The notes under the pieces are model-generated. The model worked only from the letters and a program-made list of their open reading frames with translations. It was not told the DNA's origin and did no database searches. Positions 46,801 through 56,858 of a stretch of DNA of 64,000 bases are shown here, one piece after another; the first letter of the stretch is position 1, and every line of letters starts with the position of its first letter. This DNA comes from Pristionchus mayeri (taxonomy: Eukaryota > Nematoda > Chromadorea > Rhabditida > Neodiplogasteridae). The translations under genes and the position numbers were made by a program. The DNA is taken from the NCBI GenBank assembly GCA_036245805.1, contig BTRK01000006.1, forward strand, positions 17,454,365 to 17,518,364, given 5' to 3'.

Positions 46801-48662
46801 ATATCCTCCATCGATCTGAGAAGAAGCCGAAACTCCCACAAGTGATTCCCCATGACCTCTCCCCCGAACAGCTGAAAAATCGTGTTCAAGTCTGTCGGGA
46901 ATTACTCCATCGTAGATCCAATCTTCGATGGGTCAATTCCATCATCGCTACAGATGAGAAGTGGATCACGTACGATAACCCTGTGAGGAGACTGCAATGG
47001 GTGGATGCAGATGAGAAGATGAGCCTGCGGAGTGAAGAGATATTCAATAATGAAAAGTGGCGCAATAGTTAATCCTGCCAAAATAATTTTTCTAGGAGAA
47101 CCTCACCACGATTAGATGTGCAATCCATCGCACGTCTACAATCATTTCCATGCAATTGAATGTTTTGAAATGGATGAGATTATCGAGGAAGACTTGGCTT
47201 GTAGTGAATCGATTTTCCTATAATTGGCGTTTTTGTGCATTATATTTGAAGGCACGAAAAGTTTTAGCTAGACATTATATTTGAAAAAACTCAAGCACAA
47301 CTTGCATAGGAATACACTGGGTGGCTTTCGAATTTTTCGCAAATATTTGGCCGACCAATTTCTCGAATAAATTCTTCGTCGATTAAGTTGTTGTTTCCAA
47401 TTATGAGCCGTTCTCCCAAGGTTATATTTTTCGTATTCTTCAAGATCTCAATTAAACTGCAAAAAATGAGAGAGTACGAGTTAGATTCAGAAAATTGTTA
47501 CCTTTTGCGATTATTTTCAGTGATAGTTGTACACTTCATTTTGGAAAACGAGAATGAATGGATTCTATGCCCCTCAAGAATAGATTGGAGTGAAGAAAAT
47601 GAAATGTCTTCGAAGTGAATCTGCAACGGCATCTTCTATATTCGAAAATTGGTTACCAAATTTTGTAATAAACCTACGTTACGGAGAGATATATTCGTAG
47701 CTTCGTGAGTTGATAAAATCTCAGACATTATATCGAACAATTGAGCGGGAATTGGCCAATCGTGCTGCCTAGCCCAATAAGCATCCGAGATCTAATGAGG
47801 CTCTTTTTTCTAAGATAAGGGAGAAAACCAAACGTTAAGTTGTCCATCTGTTCTCTTCTCGCAAGTGAATGCTTCTTGGCTATGTGACCATCTGATTTCG
47901 CAACTATACGAATAAGAATATGCTGGGTATTTTTCTTGTCTCCATGGGTAGTTTTCACACATGTTGTTGGGTGTGAGCACGAATCCGTAGCCGTCCTCTG
48001 CCTGTATAATAATGCATTTTTGAAAGCACATTTTCACAAATAATAACATATTAACCTTATAGAGAGTTAGATCCATATTTGTCCATTTGATGTGCCTTAG
48101 CAATTTATCAGTAGTGATCGGAAGGATCCTTTTGTTGACTGTCATCAAGTTGTAAATGTCCAATCTGAAGGGAGTTCATCAAAACATCTAGAAGCTCTAT
48201 ACAGGAAACATATGCAGAATCTAAATTGGTTTTGCAATTAAAATATACAAAATACACAGTCACCCTTTTTTCCCTCACTAGCTTGTAGCACCTGCCAAGA
48301 TAATGTTCAAAAGGAAGATTTTACCTCGTCAGGTGTTTGAAAACCTCGAGTAAACAGGGATTGGGCAGACGAGAGAGATCATCCTAATTATATAAACGTT
48401 ATTTTACAAATGCGAAGCATTTTGTATATTGAGAATAACACTTACTCCTGCATATAATTCATCATTTCGGACAAAGGTAAATTCGAAAGATTTCTTTAGA
48501 TATGGTTCCTATAAAAGATGTCGTTAGATAAGTAATCTTATTGTCTTCTCATTGTATAGAAAAAAACTATTTTAGAAGAGCACATATTTCTATTATAGTT
48601 GCAAAGTCTACCTCATGAAGCTGCTCTCTCCGGTTCCTACTTTTCCGTTTTAATTTTTCCAT
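43884..48662 (-). CDS. F-box family protein, copy 3; last exon split by a hAT-like element
   Basis: Exons (minus): 48662-48612, 48508-48446, 48383-48325, 48164-48056, 48001-47834, 47791-47678, 47620-47502, 47456-47306, 47217-47107, 45297-45184, then exon 11 in two parts, 44748-44707 and 43979-43884. Without the insertion they total 1197 nt (399 codons) with every phase correct. Motifs: F-box core LSRLPNPCLLEVFKHL, NLMTVNKRILPITTDKLLRHIKW, GYGFVLTPNN, ILSTHEAT. Intron 8 starts GCAAGT, a strong GC donor. Intron 9 (45298-47106) contains a truncated mariner, and intron 10 a tRNA-bearing TIR element. The 719-bp insertion would replace roughly the last 28 residues. I therefore list it as a gene with a damaged C-terminus. 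Confidence 0.75.
43980..44698. mobile_element. 719-bp hAT-like element in an F-box exon
   Basis: The ends are TAGAGACCGCA and TGCGGTCTCTA, the same terminal word as the 346-bp MITEs. A perfect 8-bp duplication GCTTTGTG flanks it (43972-43979 and 44699-44706). The interior repeats AAGTGGGCGGAGCC-like words near both ends. No transposase is recognised. Confidence 0.95.
44767..45131 (-). mobile_element. TIR element carrying a tRNA-like module, copy C
   Basis: A diverged relative of 1117-1476, with the same order and orientation. The ends are TTGAAGGAGTGTCAGCAAAG and an approximate inverse at 45103-45131. The tRNA-like part at about 44953-45020 (minus) keeps TAGCTCAGTGG and GGGTTCGATTCC. It lies in intron 10 of F-box copy 3. 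Confidence 0.7.
46340..47018 (+). mobile_element. 5'-half mariner, truncated
   Basis: Starts with the mariner end TTGGGGTGTCCGGAAAGTTC and contains an open transposase N-terminus from the ATG at 46500. It includes the helix-turn-helix region and the first catalytic Asp (IATDEKW). It breaks off after DADEK. The remaining half and right end are missing. It lies in intron 9 of F-box copy 3, 90 bp from the exon 9 donor. It is near-identical to 55330-56157 in inverse orientation. Confidence 0.85.
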
Positions 48663-49265
48663 TTGCCAAAGGAGAGGGGCTCACTTCAAAGTCTGAAAAA
48701 CAGTAATGAAATGCAGAAACCACAACTATCAACAATGCAACACGATATGTGAAGTTATATTAGAGTAGTTCAAGATGGCAGCTCAATTCCCGCCAACATT
48801 TTTATTTTGGAGTTGGCGTCAATTTTGGAGTGTAGTGCCCAATCGGGCATTCTATAACATTATATCATAATTTAGCTCGGCGTCCCGCGTATGGCACACT
48901 CATGCAATGATGACAGGAAAACTGAGTGCTACATACAAATCTATAAATAAAGACGATAGAATACTGAATTTGGAATACACCATAATTCAATTGTGAAGAT
49001 ATCAGTCGGATGTTACACATCGGTCATCTACATTTAGTAGTAGTGATGGTTATTAAAAAATGTCAATGTGATTCAATGCAAATAAATCTTTAGATGCGAT
49101 ATATATTATTTAAGAAAATTGCATCGATCTTATTTCAATACATTTATGACACAAAATACACACACAAATTTCAAAGAGAATAAAGCGAAAGTAACTTAGT
49201 TATTTGATCATATACATAATAGCAATCGAATATTCGGATTCCGATAGATAAGTAGATCTGAGATC
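48663..49265. other. Intergenic DNA between F-box copies 3 and 4
   Basis: AT-rich, with no gene or recognised repeat. It holds the upstream region of copy 3 and the downstream region of copy 4. Confidence 0.4.
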
Positions 49266-52200
49266 TCATAAATACTTGGGCACTTTTAAGAAAATTGCAT
49301 GCACTACGTAAGTATTGTTGCCTAATACGATGTATTGAGGCGAATCAAATTTCACAGTAACATCAGTCCTTTTGTTTGCGATCCGATGTGCCCCGTTCAG
49401 GAATGAATACTGAAATTTATATTTTACCGTTGTGTTTTACCGAAAAATAAAATCACTTGAAAATTTCAATTGTGTATCAAATTGGAATATTAATTATCAC
49501 AATTCGAAATAAACTTCGTATTCCGATCCCAATGGCTGCTGCTCCATGTGGTGAACAGTGATAGGCTGATTAACAGTAAACCGCCAAGAAATATCCTCCT
49601 GCGGACGACTATCCATCTCGTCCATACGCATCTATGAAACACGGTAAAATCTTTTCTGAGCGAGGGATCAGGAGACCGTTTTCCGCTAATCGAATTATTT
49701 TTCAGATGTTCTCACGAAAATATAAGAAATGTCGAAAATTAATGTAAAATGAGGAAAGACCACATTACCATAAACAAATTCGCCACCCAGTTAACATTGA
49801 TGATCATTGAGCAGAGAATGAGTGAATTGAATCGGAGGAGATGAGGCAGCATCGATTCTTCAAGAGAAAAGCGATGCGTCTGAAACAATACAAATAAAAA
49901 AATGCTCAAAACGAATATTCCCTACATAGGCTTCCCTAGCACACTTATAAGTGCTCAGTGATCTTTCTCGCATTTTAGAATCTCCAATCGCTTTGATGTA
50001 TTCAGAATTAAACAGAGCTGCCGCATCTTCGGAGTTGTCCAACTCGACTTCTTTGATGTTCTCGACAAATTGAATGAAACTGAAAATATATGTAATTATG
50101 GATCATGATTACAGAACAGGCCGATAATCTCCATCAAGTTTGACATATTTTTATTTTTTTTCACCTCTTTCGCATCTGGTCTGGAGGCTGCGCAAAAGTT
50201 ATTCTGTCACATCGAAGAACTTCAGTTGTGTGACCTTCGAGCGCTTTATTAAGTTTCTCGAAGAAAGGACTGTCAACAGGAATCTGGAGTTGAAATAGCT
50301 GTTTAAAGATTCAAACCGTACTCCTTGGTTTCTACTTGTCAATGTTAAAATATTTCTGAAAATTTACATCTTCAATCTCGACGATAGTCGCTTCGTGTGT
50401 TTCTAAAATGCAAGGAAGAGCGTCGAAGAATTGGTCGGGCAAATATCGATCGTGACGGGGATTAGGGCATTTGCCTCTCTGAAAACGATTTAAATATTTC
50501 TGAACCGTAGTGAATGCATGGAGAACAAGCGTTTAATCTTTGGAAAAGTGTGGAACATAGATAAAACATAAAATATTTTTAAAATTATTTAAAAATAATA
50601 AAATTCGAACCTTGGTATTGCCATTGACGTACTTCTGGTGGTCAATAATCATGTCCTCATCCGCTTGCCTAAGATCGATTTCGTATCCAAACATGAAACC
50701 ACGAGAGTTTCTTTTGCCCGGGTATGCTGGATGTTTGATGGTGAATTCGTACCCATAGCCTCTCTCAGTCTTAAATATGGAATTAATGCGAGACGTTAGG
50801 ACGCCTGGACAAGTAATTGTGATTCGCAATCAACAACTATAGATAAGTCTACAGTACTTATAGTACTATAAGTGTGTCTATAGTATGTCTATAGTACGCA
50901 ATAAGTCTATTGTCTATAAGTCTACAGCATCGCAATTTGGGATGCTATAGACTGATGGTTCAACCAATTTGAGGGAAACACGCATCTGATAAATGTACTC
51001 ATCTAACCTGGAAGTGCACACCTCAAAGAAGCATTCTGGGTTCTCAAGTGTGTGGCGAGCGGTCGAGTGCGATTTCGTCTCCCCGTCTCCGGTTCCGCCC
51101 GCCCAGAGTCCCTCTCCCAGAAGCGTTTGGCACGCGGGAGTTGTACGCCACCACGATGGGTCGCCACTTCTACGTCGGCACCATCAATGCCAGGACGCTC
51201 GGTCCAAGGGAGAAGCAGACGGAGATGGAGCTCGCTCTCGACAAGATCAAGTGGGACGTGATTGCAGTGCAGGAAGCAAGGATTGTGGGTTGCGCCTCGT
51301 TCAATCTTACATCCTCAGGCACTGTAGTCTACCACTCGGGCGGGCCCACTGCTTCCCATGGCGTCGCATTCTTTCTTCGACCGCACCTTGCGCGCGGAGC
51401 GGTATTCAATGGCCTCTCCCCTCGTCTGGCCACTCTCCTCCTCCCCGATCTACGGCTCTTCCTGGTCTGCGCGTATGCTCCCACGTCTTCCTACGATGAC
51501 AACGCTTACGATGACTTCCTAGACCAGGTTGAGACCGCTCTGCAGAGTGCGCCCAGAGGCCTTATGCCAGTTCTAGTCGGTGATTTCAACTGTAGAGTAG
51601 CGAGGGAACCTGGCAATGAAAGATTTGTCGGTAACTTCGCCTCTCCCACACCGAACTCACGCGGACGCTGTTTCACTGAGCTCTGCGTGAGGAACAGACT
51701 GCGCATCCTGAACACGTTCCCCAAGAGACGGCACGGTCGAATCTGGACATGGCGATCCCCCAACGGCTCCTCATTCCACCAAATTGACTACGTTGCAGCG
51801 CCCACCACAGCGAGAGTAGTCAATTGCGGAGTCATTGGCCGGTTTGAGTTTGACTCCGACCATCGCCTTGTCCGGATGTGCCTCTCCCTCCCTGGCAAGA
51901 TGAGGCAGACAAGATGCAGGGAGCGGTTAGATTTCGATCGATCTGCTTTTACTGCCAACGCATCCCTTCTCGCGTCACTGCCCCTTGCCCGCCCCAGTTC
52001 TGCCGCCGATGCCTACTCTACGGTCAAGGCTTTCACGGAGACCGCGGCAATGAACTGTTGGAGGAAGCGCCAATCCCCGCCTTGGATCTCGAGTGGAACA
52101 CGGAAGCTCCTAGCGATAAGGCATCAATTGCAATCCAATTCCCAAGGAACTGTCGCCTACTCAGTTGCCTGTAAAGCTGCCCGGACGAGTCTCGTCGATG

Positions 52201-54283
52201 ACATCAGGAAGCGAAAGGAGGCACAAACACGGAAAGCAGCAACCATGGGAAGGAGCATCGTGAAGAGTCTGCACACCTCAAAGAAGCGCCTCCTCGTCCC
52301 CGACCCTGTCACTGGTGCTCTCTCTCAAGCAGCCACCGAGACAGCTGTCCAGCGCTTCTTCGAGGATCTATACACCCCTGCAGTTCAGGTCCCACTCACA
52401 ATCCCCCCTCAACCACCCGATCCTCTTCCGCCCTTCCTACCCGATGAGGTCAGCGAAGCGATGTCTCTACTCAAGTGTGGTCACTCCCCCGGGTCGGATG
52501 GCATTCTCCCTGATATGCTATTCCACTCGCGACACCACCTCGCCCTCATCATCGCTGATCTCCTCAACTATCTGGTAGAAGATGGAGCCGTCCCACGCGA
52601 TTTGACCGAAGCAGTGGTTACTCTTCTGCACAAGAAAGGAGATCCCACCAACGTCGGAAACTTCCGCCCCATCTCCTTGCTCACCGTAACCCTGAAAACT
52701 ATGACCAAGGCGATTCTGAAAAGACTCGAGGCGGTGCTCGAAGAGACTGAGTCGCCCACCCAAACCGGCTTCCGGAGCGGGTATAGCACCCTCGACAACC
52801 TGCACTCCATCAAGCAGGTCGCAGAAAGAACCTCGGAATATGGTATCCCGGTCTATTTCGCATTCGTCGACTTCAAGAAAGCATTCGATTGCGTGGAATG
52901 GGGTGCATGTTGGCAAGCCCTCTACTCGTTCGGAGCCCATCCTACCCTCGTCCACCTGCTGCGCCGCATCTACGAGTCTTCCTCTACACTCATCAGAGTA
53001 AACGAGGAACTCGTACCAGTCACTGTGCGAAGAGGAGTCAGGCAAGGGGATAACCTCTCCCCTCGTCTCTTCAATGCAGTGCTTCGCTCAGCCATGAATG
53101 ACATCGACTGGGAGAACGACGGGATTCGAATTGATGGAAGGAATTTTTGCCACTTGGAATACGCCGATGACGTAGCTCTTGTTGCGAAGTCTCGCCCGGA
53201 AATGGAGAGAATGCTGAAAAAGCTGATGGACGCTTCCAGTAGAGTTGGTCTCGAGGTGAATTCAAATAAGACCAACGTACTCACCTCCTGTACAACAACC
53301 CGAAATGCGTCACGGCTAAGTACTCTACGGAAGCGAAGTTTGGGCACTGAGGGCGAGTGAGAAAGAACGGCTGAGTGTTACCCAAAGAAAGATGGAGAGG
53401 AAGATGTTGGGAGTCACGCTGAAAGATCGCTGGAGGAATGAACGCGTGCGCGGGATCACGAAGCTGAGGGATTGGATCGAGGAGGGACTGAAAAGGAAAG
53501 CGCGCTGGGCCCTCAAGGTCAGGAGAATGGGACTAGAGCAGTGGAGCCGTGCCACTACGGTGTAGACGCCATACAATAGGAAGCGCCCCCCTGGGAAGCC
53601 TCATGTACGATGGAGAGATGATTTGACCCGAGCTATTGGCAAACACTGGTGGAATGCAACTTATGAAGAGTACCGCCCCATCCTCATCTGAGCACCTATT
53701 GCCTGACATGATAAATTGATTGATTGATTGAACCTGGAAGATGGCAAGAATTCCGCCTGTCCATCGGATGTGATTGATTGATCGATCGTTAGCTATAGGG
53801 AGCAACCGCTTATTCGCAGTCATTATATTGTGGAGGTCTGCCCTGCATCGAAAGATCAATTTACAATTATAGAAACTTAAAGAAACTTATAGTTATAGAA
53901 ACTGAGATGATATTTGGAATTTGTGATAAGAGACGAGCTTATTTCGAAACTCGGTATTTGTAAAAAGCCAATTACATGCCTAGAGGAATGCTTGAAAATC
54001 TCAAGCAAGCAGAGGTTGGGAAGGCGCGAGATGTAATCCTGAAAAGAGGGAAATGGTGCATTATCTGTAAAAATCGCATAATCGTAATGTATAGCTCACC
54101 TCGACGCAAAATCCATCCGGGCCAACTACCACTTGTTTCGATTTCTTCATAATTTCTTTGTCCTGAAAAACAGAAAGTTCTGCCTACATCATGTTTCCAT
54201 TCGATGAAATCATTAGCAACAATTCGCAAAATTTGTAATACCTCTGTAAGTTTCCTTTTGCTGTTCTGCGCTCGCATATCCAT
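49266..54283 (-). CDS. F-box family protein, copy 4 (intact, with an RTE in intron 4)
   Basis: Exons (minus): 54283-54242, 54162-54100, 54038-53980, 53842-53734, 50769-50611, 50478-50368, 50283-50165, 50079-49926, 49879-49769, 49631-49515, 49409-49266. The sum is 1188 nt, 395 residues, with no stop and all phases right. Exon 3 encodes the F-box core (ISRLPNLCLLEIFKHS). Downstream are HIRWTGGIL, GYGYEFTIKHP, ILETHEAT, NVNWVANLFM and VVHAIFL. The family function beyond SKP1 binding is unknown; substrate recognition by the C-terminal region is inference. Intron 3 begins with GC (CTAG|GCATGT). Intron 4 (50770-53733) contains the RTE retrotransposon in opposite orientation, whose target duplication repeats the donor. 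This is the best candidate for a working member of the cluster. Confidence 0.8.
51015..53730 (+). mobile_element. RTE-type non-LTR retrotransposon
   Basis: A 2.7-kb element that ends in a short (ATTG)n tail at 53716-53730, as RTE elements do. It is flanked by a 10-bp direct repeat AACCTGGAAG (51005-51014 and 53731-53740). It is inserted in antisense orientation in F-box copy 4, exactly on the intron 4 donor. The 5' start may be slightly truncated. Confidence 0.92.
51048..53360 (+). CDS. RTE endonuclease/reverse transcriptase, defective at the 3' end
   Basis: A 770-codon frame. Residues ~36-290 form an AP-endonuclease-like domain (INARTL, VQEARIVG, VLVGDFNCR, SDHRLVRM). Residues ~430-750 form a reverse transcriptase, with the palm motifs FVDFKKAFDCVEW and LEYADDVAL, and RQGDNLSPRLFN between them. 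A good internal Met is MGRHFYVG (51154). After TNVLTSC the sequence jumps with loss of frame to the C-terminal LYGSEVWAL...WRDDLTRA region (about 53325-53691), which also contains a TAG at about 53563. The copy therefore has an internal 3' deletion plus a stop and is probably dead. Confidence 0.9.
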   Translation: MCGERSSAISSPRLRFRPPRVPLPEAFGTRELYATTMGRHFYVGTINARTLGPREKQTEMELALDKIKWDVIAVQEARIVGCASFNLTSSGTVVYHSGGPTASHGVAFFLRPHLARGAVFNGLSPRLATLLLPDLRLFLVCAYAPTSSYDDNAYDDFLDQVETALQSAPRGLMPVLVGDFNCRVAREPGNERFVGNFASPTPNSRGRCFTELCVRNRLRILNTFPKRRHGRIWTWRSPNGSSFHQIDYVAAPTTARVVNCGVIGRFEFDSDHRLVRMCLSLPGKMRQTRCRERLDFDRSAFTANASLLASLPLARPSSAADAYSTVKAFTETAAMNCWRKRQSPPWISSGTRKLLAIRHQLQSNSQGTVAYSVACKAARTSLVDDIRKRKEAQTRKAATMGRSIVKSLHTSKKRLLVPDPVTGALSQAATETAVQRFFEDLYTPAVQVPLTIPPQPPDPLPPFLPDEVSEAMSLLKCGHSPGSDGILPDMLFHSRHHLALIIADLLNYLVEDGAVPRDLTEAVVTLLHKKGDPTNVGNFRPISLLTVTLKTMTKAILKRLEAVLEETESPTQTGFRSGYSTLDNLHSIKQVAERTSEYGIPVYFAFVDFKKAFDCVEWGACWQALYSFGAHPTLVHLLRRIYESSSTLIRVNEELVPVTVRRGVRQGDNLSPRLFNAVLRSAMNDIDWENDGIRIDGRNFCHLEYADDVALVAKSRPEMERMLKKLMDASSRVGLEVNSNKTNVLTSCTTTRNASRLSTLRKRSLGTEGE

Positions 54284-54912
54284 ATTTTGCTTATCTGAAG
54301 ATAAATAAAAATTTTATGGGAGGAGGGTGTGGCAGAATTCGAGAGCAGATTCTGTGAAAATGTACTCTTTTAATGCTCATAGCAACACGACGCGATCAAT
54401 GGAGACTATCAGCCCTGTTTTAAACTTGGGTGCCCCTACGCTAAAGTAGCTTTACAAGTTGGATCCAAGGCAGCACAAATTGAATTCCTTGTAATTGACT
54501 TTAGCGTAGGGGAGGCACCCAATCATGAAATAGGGCTGATTACAACTTGGGCGCATCCTCCTGATAACACGATGCGATCAATGGATACTAGTGGCGTTAG
54601 TGGGAGTAAGGATAAAATGAAAATGAGGTGCGAGATGAACGGATATGAGTACGTTGATGGAGTGGATGAACTCAACGGGCTATCGATCAACTCGTAAAAG
54701 AAAGATTTCAGATTCATGATCCGGGGAACTGCCAACTCCCAAGTTGTGAGTGCCAACGATTCTTTTGCTACACGTTCCGCACTGGAAATGTAATTTGTGT
54801 AACCCCACTAAGAAGTAGTGAACACACATACTTTCATAAGTCCATTTCTTCCGCTAGCTCAGTGAATCAGTGATCAACTGACCGAGAGTCAACACTGACC
54901 CACTTGATGCCA
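54284..54912. other. Intergenic DNA with a foldback MITE
   Basis: 54408-54567 is a foldback. AGCCCTGTTTTAAACTTGGG and GCCCCTACGCTAAAGT pair with ACTTTAGCGTAGGGGAGGC and ATGAAATAGGGCT. The family is shared with 10921-11040. A minus-strand reading at about 54660-54760 (FFYELID) echoes the hypothetical protein at 26039-26461. Confidence 0.5.
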
Positions 54913-56157
54913 TTGGGGTGTCCGGAAAGTTCGTATAATTTTTTGTTTTTATTTTTTATTCAATGCTTTACAATTCTCAGTGGCCAATGTATGCCCCCTT
55001 CTTTCTCACTACCTCCCTCCAGCGATTGGGCAGGGTCTCGATTCCTCTCTTCCAGAATGCGGGTTTCTTCGAGACCGCCCAGTTCACGAAAGCCCTCACA
55101 ACTTCATCTCGATTCTTGAACTTCTTTCCTTTGCAGAAGTCAGAGAGAGAGCGGAAGCAGTGGTAGTCGCATGGGGAGAGATCCGGGGAATACGGTGGAT
55201 GGGGAATCCTCTCGATCTTCAGCTCGTCCATTTTCTTCTGGGTCATCTTCGCTCGATGTGGGCGAGCATTGTCCATCAGAAGAAGAATTTTGCCCTGGTT
55301 CAGGAGTCTGGGAGGGACTCTGATCGCGACATCTTCCAGTTGTTTAGAGAAGAGGTCGGCATTGATGCTGGTGCCAGGGGGCGAGGATCTCCCAGTAGAT
55401 GGGATCGAGCACTGAGAAGAAGAAGCAGAGGAGTTCCTTCTTTCCGTGCTCTTCCTTCTTCGGGACGGGCGTGGGCTTCTCATCTGCATCCACCCATTGC
55501 AGTCTCCTCACAGGGTTATCGTACGTGATCCACTTCTCATCTGTAGCGATGATGGAATTGACCCATCGAAGATTGGATCTACGATGGAGTAATTCCCGAC
55601 AGACCTGAACACGATTTTTCAGCTGTTCGGGGGAGAGGTCATGGGGAATCACTTGTGGGAGTTTCGGCTTCTCCCCAGATCGATGGAGGATATCGGACAC
55701 CGTTGATCTGGCAGTACCAGTATCCTTCTTCAACTCACGCACACTGGCCATGGGCTTGCGCTTCAGTGTGCGGAGAACGAGAGGCTGATCGAGGGAGGGA
55801 AGGCGTCCAGAGCGGGGTTGATCATCGAGACCAAACTACCCTTTCTTGAAGCGGGAGAACCACTTATAGCAGAAGGGTATGGAGGGGGCGTCAGCTCCTT
55901 CCGACTGGGCCAGGGCAGAGTGGGCCTTCTTCACGGATCGGCCAAGACGGTAGTAATGAAGTAAAACTGCTCGGAGGTAGAGATGGGAGTCCATCACAAG
56001 AATCAATGTAGCAACTAGGAGACTGATTAAATCCTCTCACTACTCAACGTCAGAATGATCAGAATGACATTGTTGACAAACAGATTGCGCAATCACTGCA
56101 TTTGATCGCGAACTGACTTTTTTCCGAAGCATTATACGAACTTTCCGGACACCCCAA
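54913..56157 (-). mobile_element. Full-length mariner, inactivated
   Basis: Both ends carry TTGGGGTGTCCGGAAAGTTC as inverted repeats. The length of about 1.25 kb is normal for mariner. TA is clear on the right; the left flank is CA. Confidence 0.92.
54977..55994 (-). pseudogene. Mariner transposase with a stop and a frameshift
   Basis: About 339 codons, against ~345 for the family. N-terminal helix-turn-helix domain, then the DD34D catalytic Asp residues: IATDEKW (about residue 155), LLMDNARPH and YSPDLSPCDYH. A TAG at about 55840 replaces the GAG of the copy at 46340 (FKKG*FGLD). One extra base in CCCCCTGG at about 55384 shifts the frame between EILAP and TSINADLFS. Both breaks were found by comparing the two copies and reading frames. 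Confidence 0.88.
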
Positions 56158-56407
56158 TAGATAGGCGTGATCGCCTTCAAATTCTGCGCTATACATAATT
56201 TTAGCTTAATTTTAGCGAGCAGGCTCGACGAAATAATTGGGAAGAAAACAAAGAAAACAGTTTTCGACGCTACGTCTTCTGAAGCGAACGGGGGCTCCTT
56301 GGGGAAAATGGTTCTGCCTATAGTCATCAGCACCTTCGAGAACCCCAAAAATCAGATATTCGGTCATGTTTTGCTGCGCAAGATCTTTCCGGATTTGCCC
56401 GATTCTT

Positions 56408-56650
56408 GGGCAGAGTGGGCCTCCTTCACGGATCGGCCAAGACGGTAGTAATGAAGTAAAACTGCTCGGAGGTAGAGATGGGAGTCCATCACAAGAATCA
56501 ATGTTGCAACTAGGAGACTGATTAAATCCTCTCACTACTCAACGTCAGAATGATGCAATACATTGTTGACAAACAGATTGCGCAATCACTGCATTTGATC
56601 GCGAACTGACTTTTTTCCGAAGCATTATATGAACTTTCCGGACACCCCAA
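56408..56650 (-). mobile_element. Mariner end fragment
   Basis: Repeats the 5' end of the transposase and the terminal repeat of 54913-56157 (from GGGCAGAGTGGGC to GGACACCCCAA). The intervening 56158-56407 holds nothing recognised. Confidence 0.85.
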
Positions 56651-56654
56651 TATG

Positions 56655-56858
56655 TATAGGGGTTCATGGTCCAAAATTGAGAATTTTAGTGGAAAATCAT
56701 CGTTAGATAAACACCAAATATCGTAACTAATCGATACTCATGTTACCGGGATACTGTAGTTCCTGGAATACTGGAATATGAATTGGTTACGATGCTTGGT
56801 GTTTATCTAACCATGATTTTCCACTCAAATTCTAAATTTTGAACGATGACCCTCTATA
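56655..56858. repeat. Foldback element next to the mariner fragment
   Basis: Arms around ATAGGGGTTCATGGTCC, GTGGAAAATCATCGTTAGAT and AAACACCAAATATCGTAAC pair with GGTTACGATGCTTGGTGTTT, ATCTAACCATGATTTTCCAC and GACCCTCTAT. Pairing extends over about 90 bp per arm. Confidence 0.75.

Noticed and set aside
51052..51763. Additional frames over the RTE endonuclease region
   Set aside because: Shadows of the main RTE frame, which alone contains the endonuclease and polymerase motifs.
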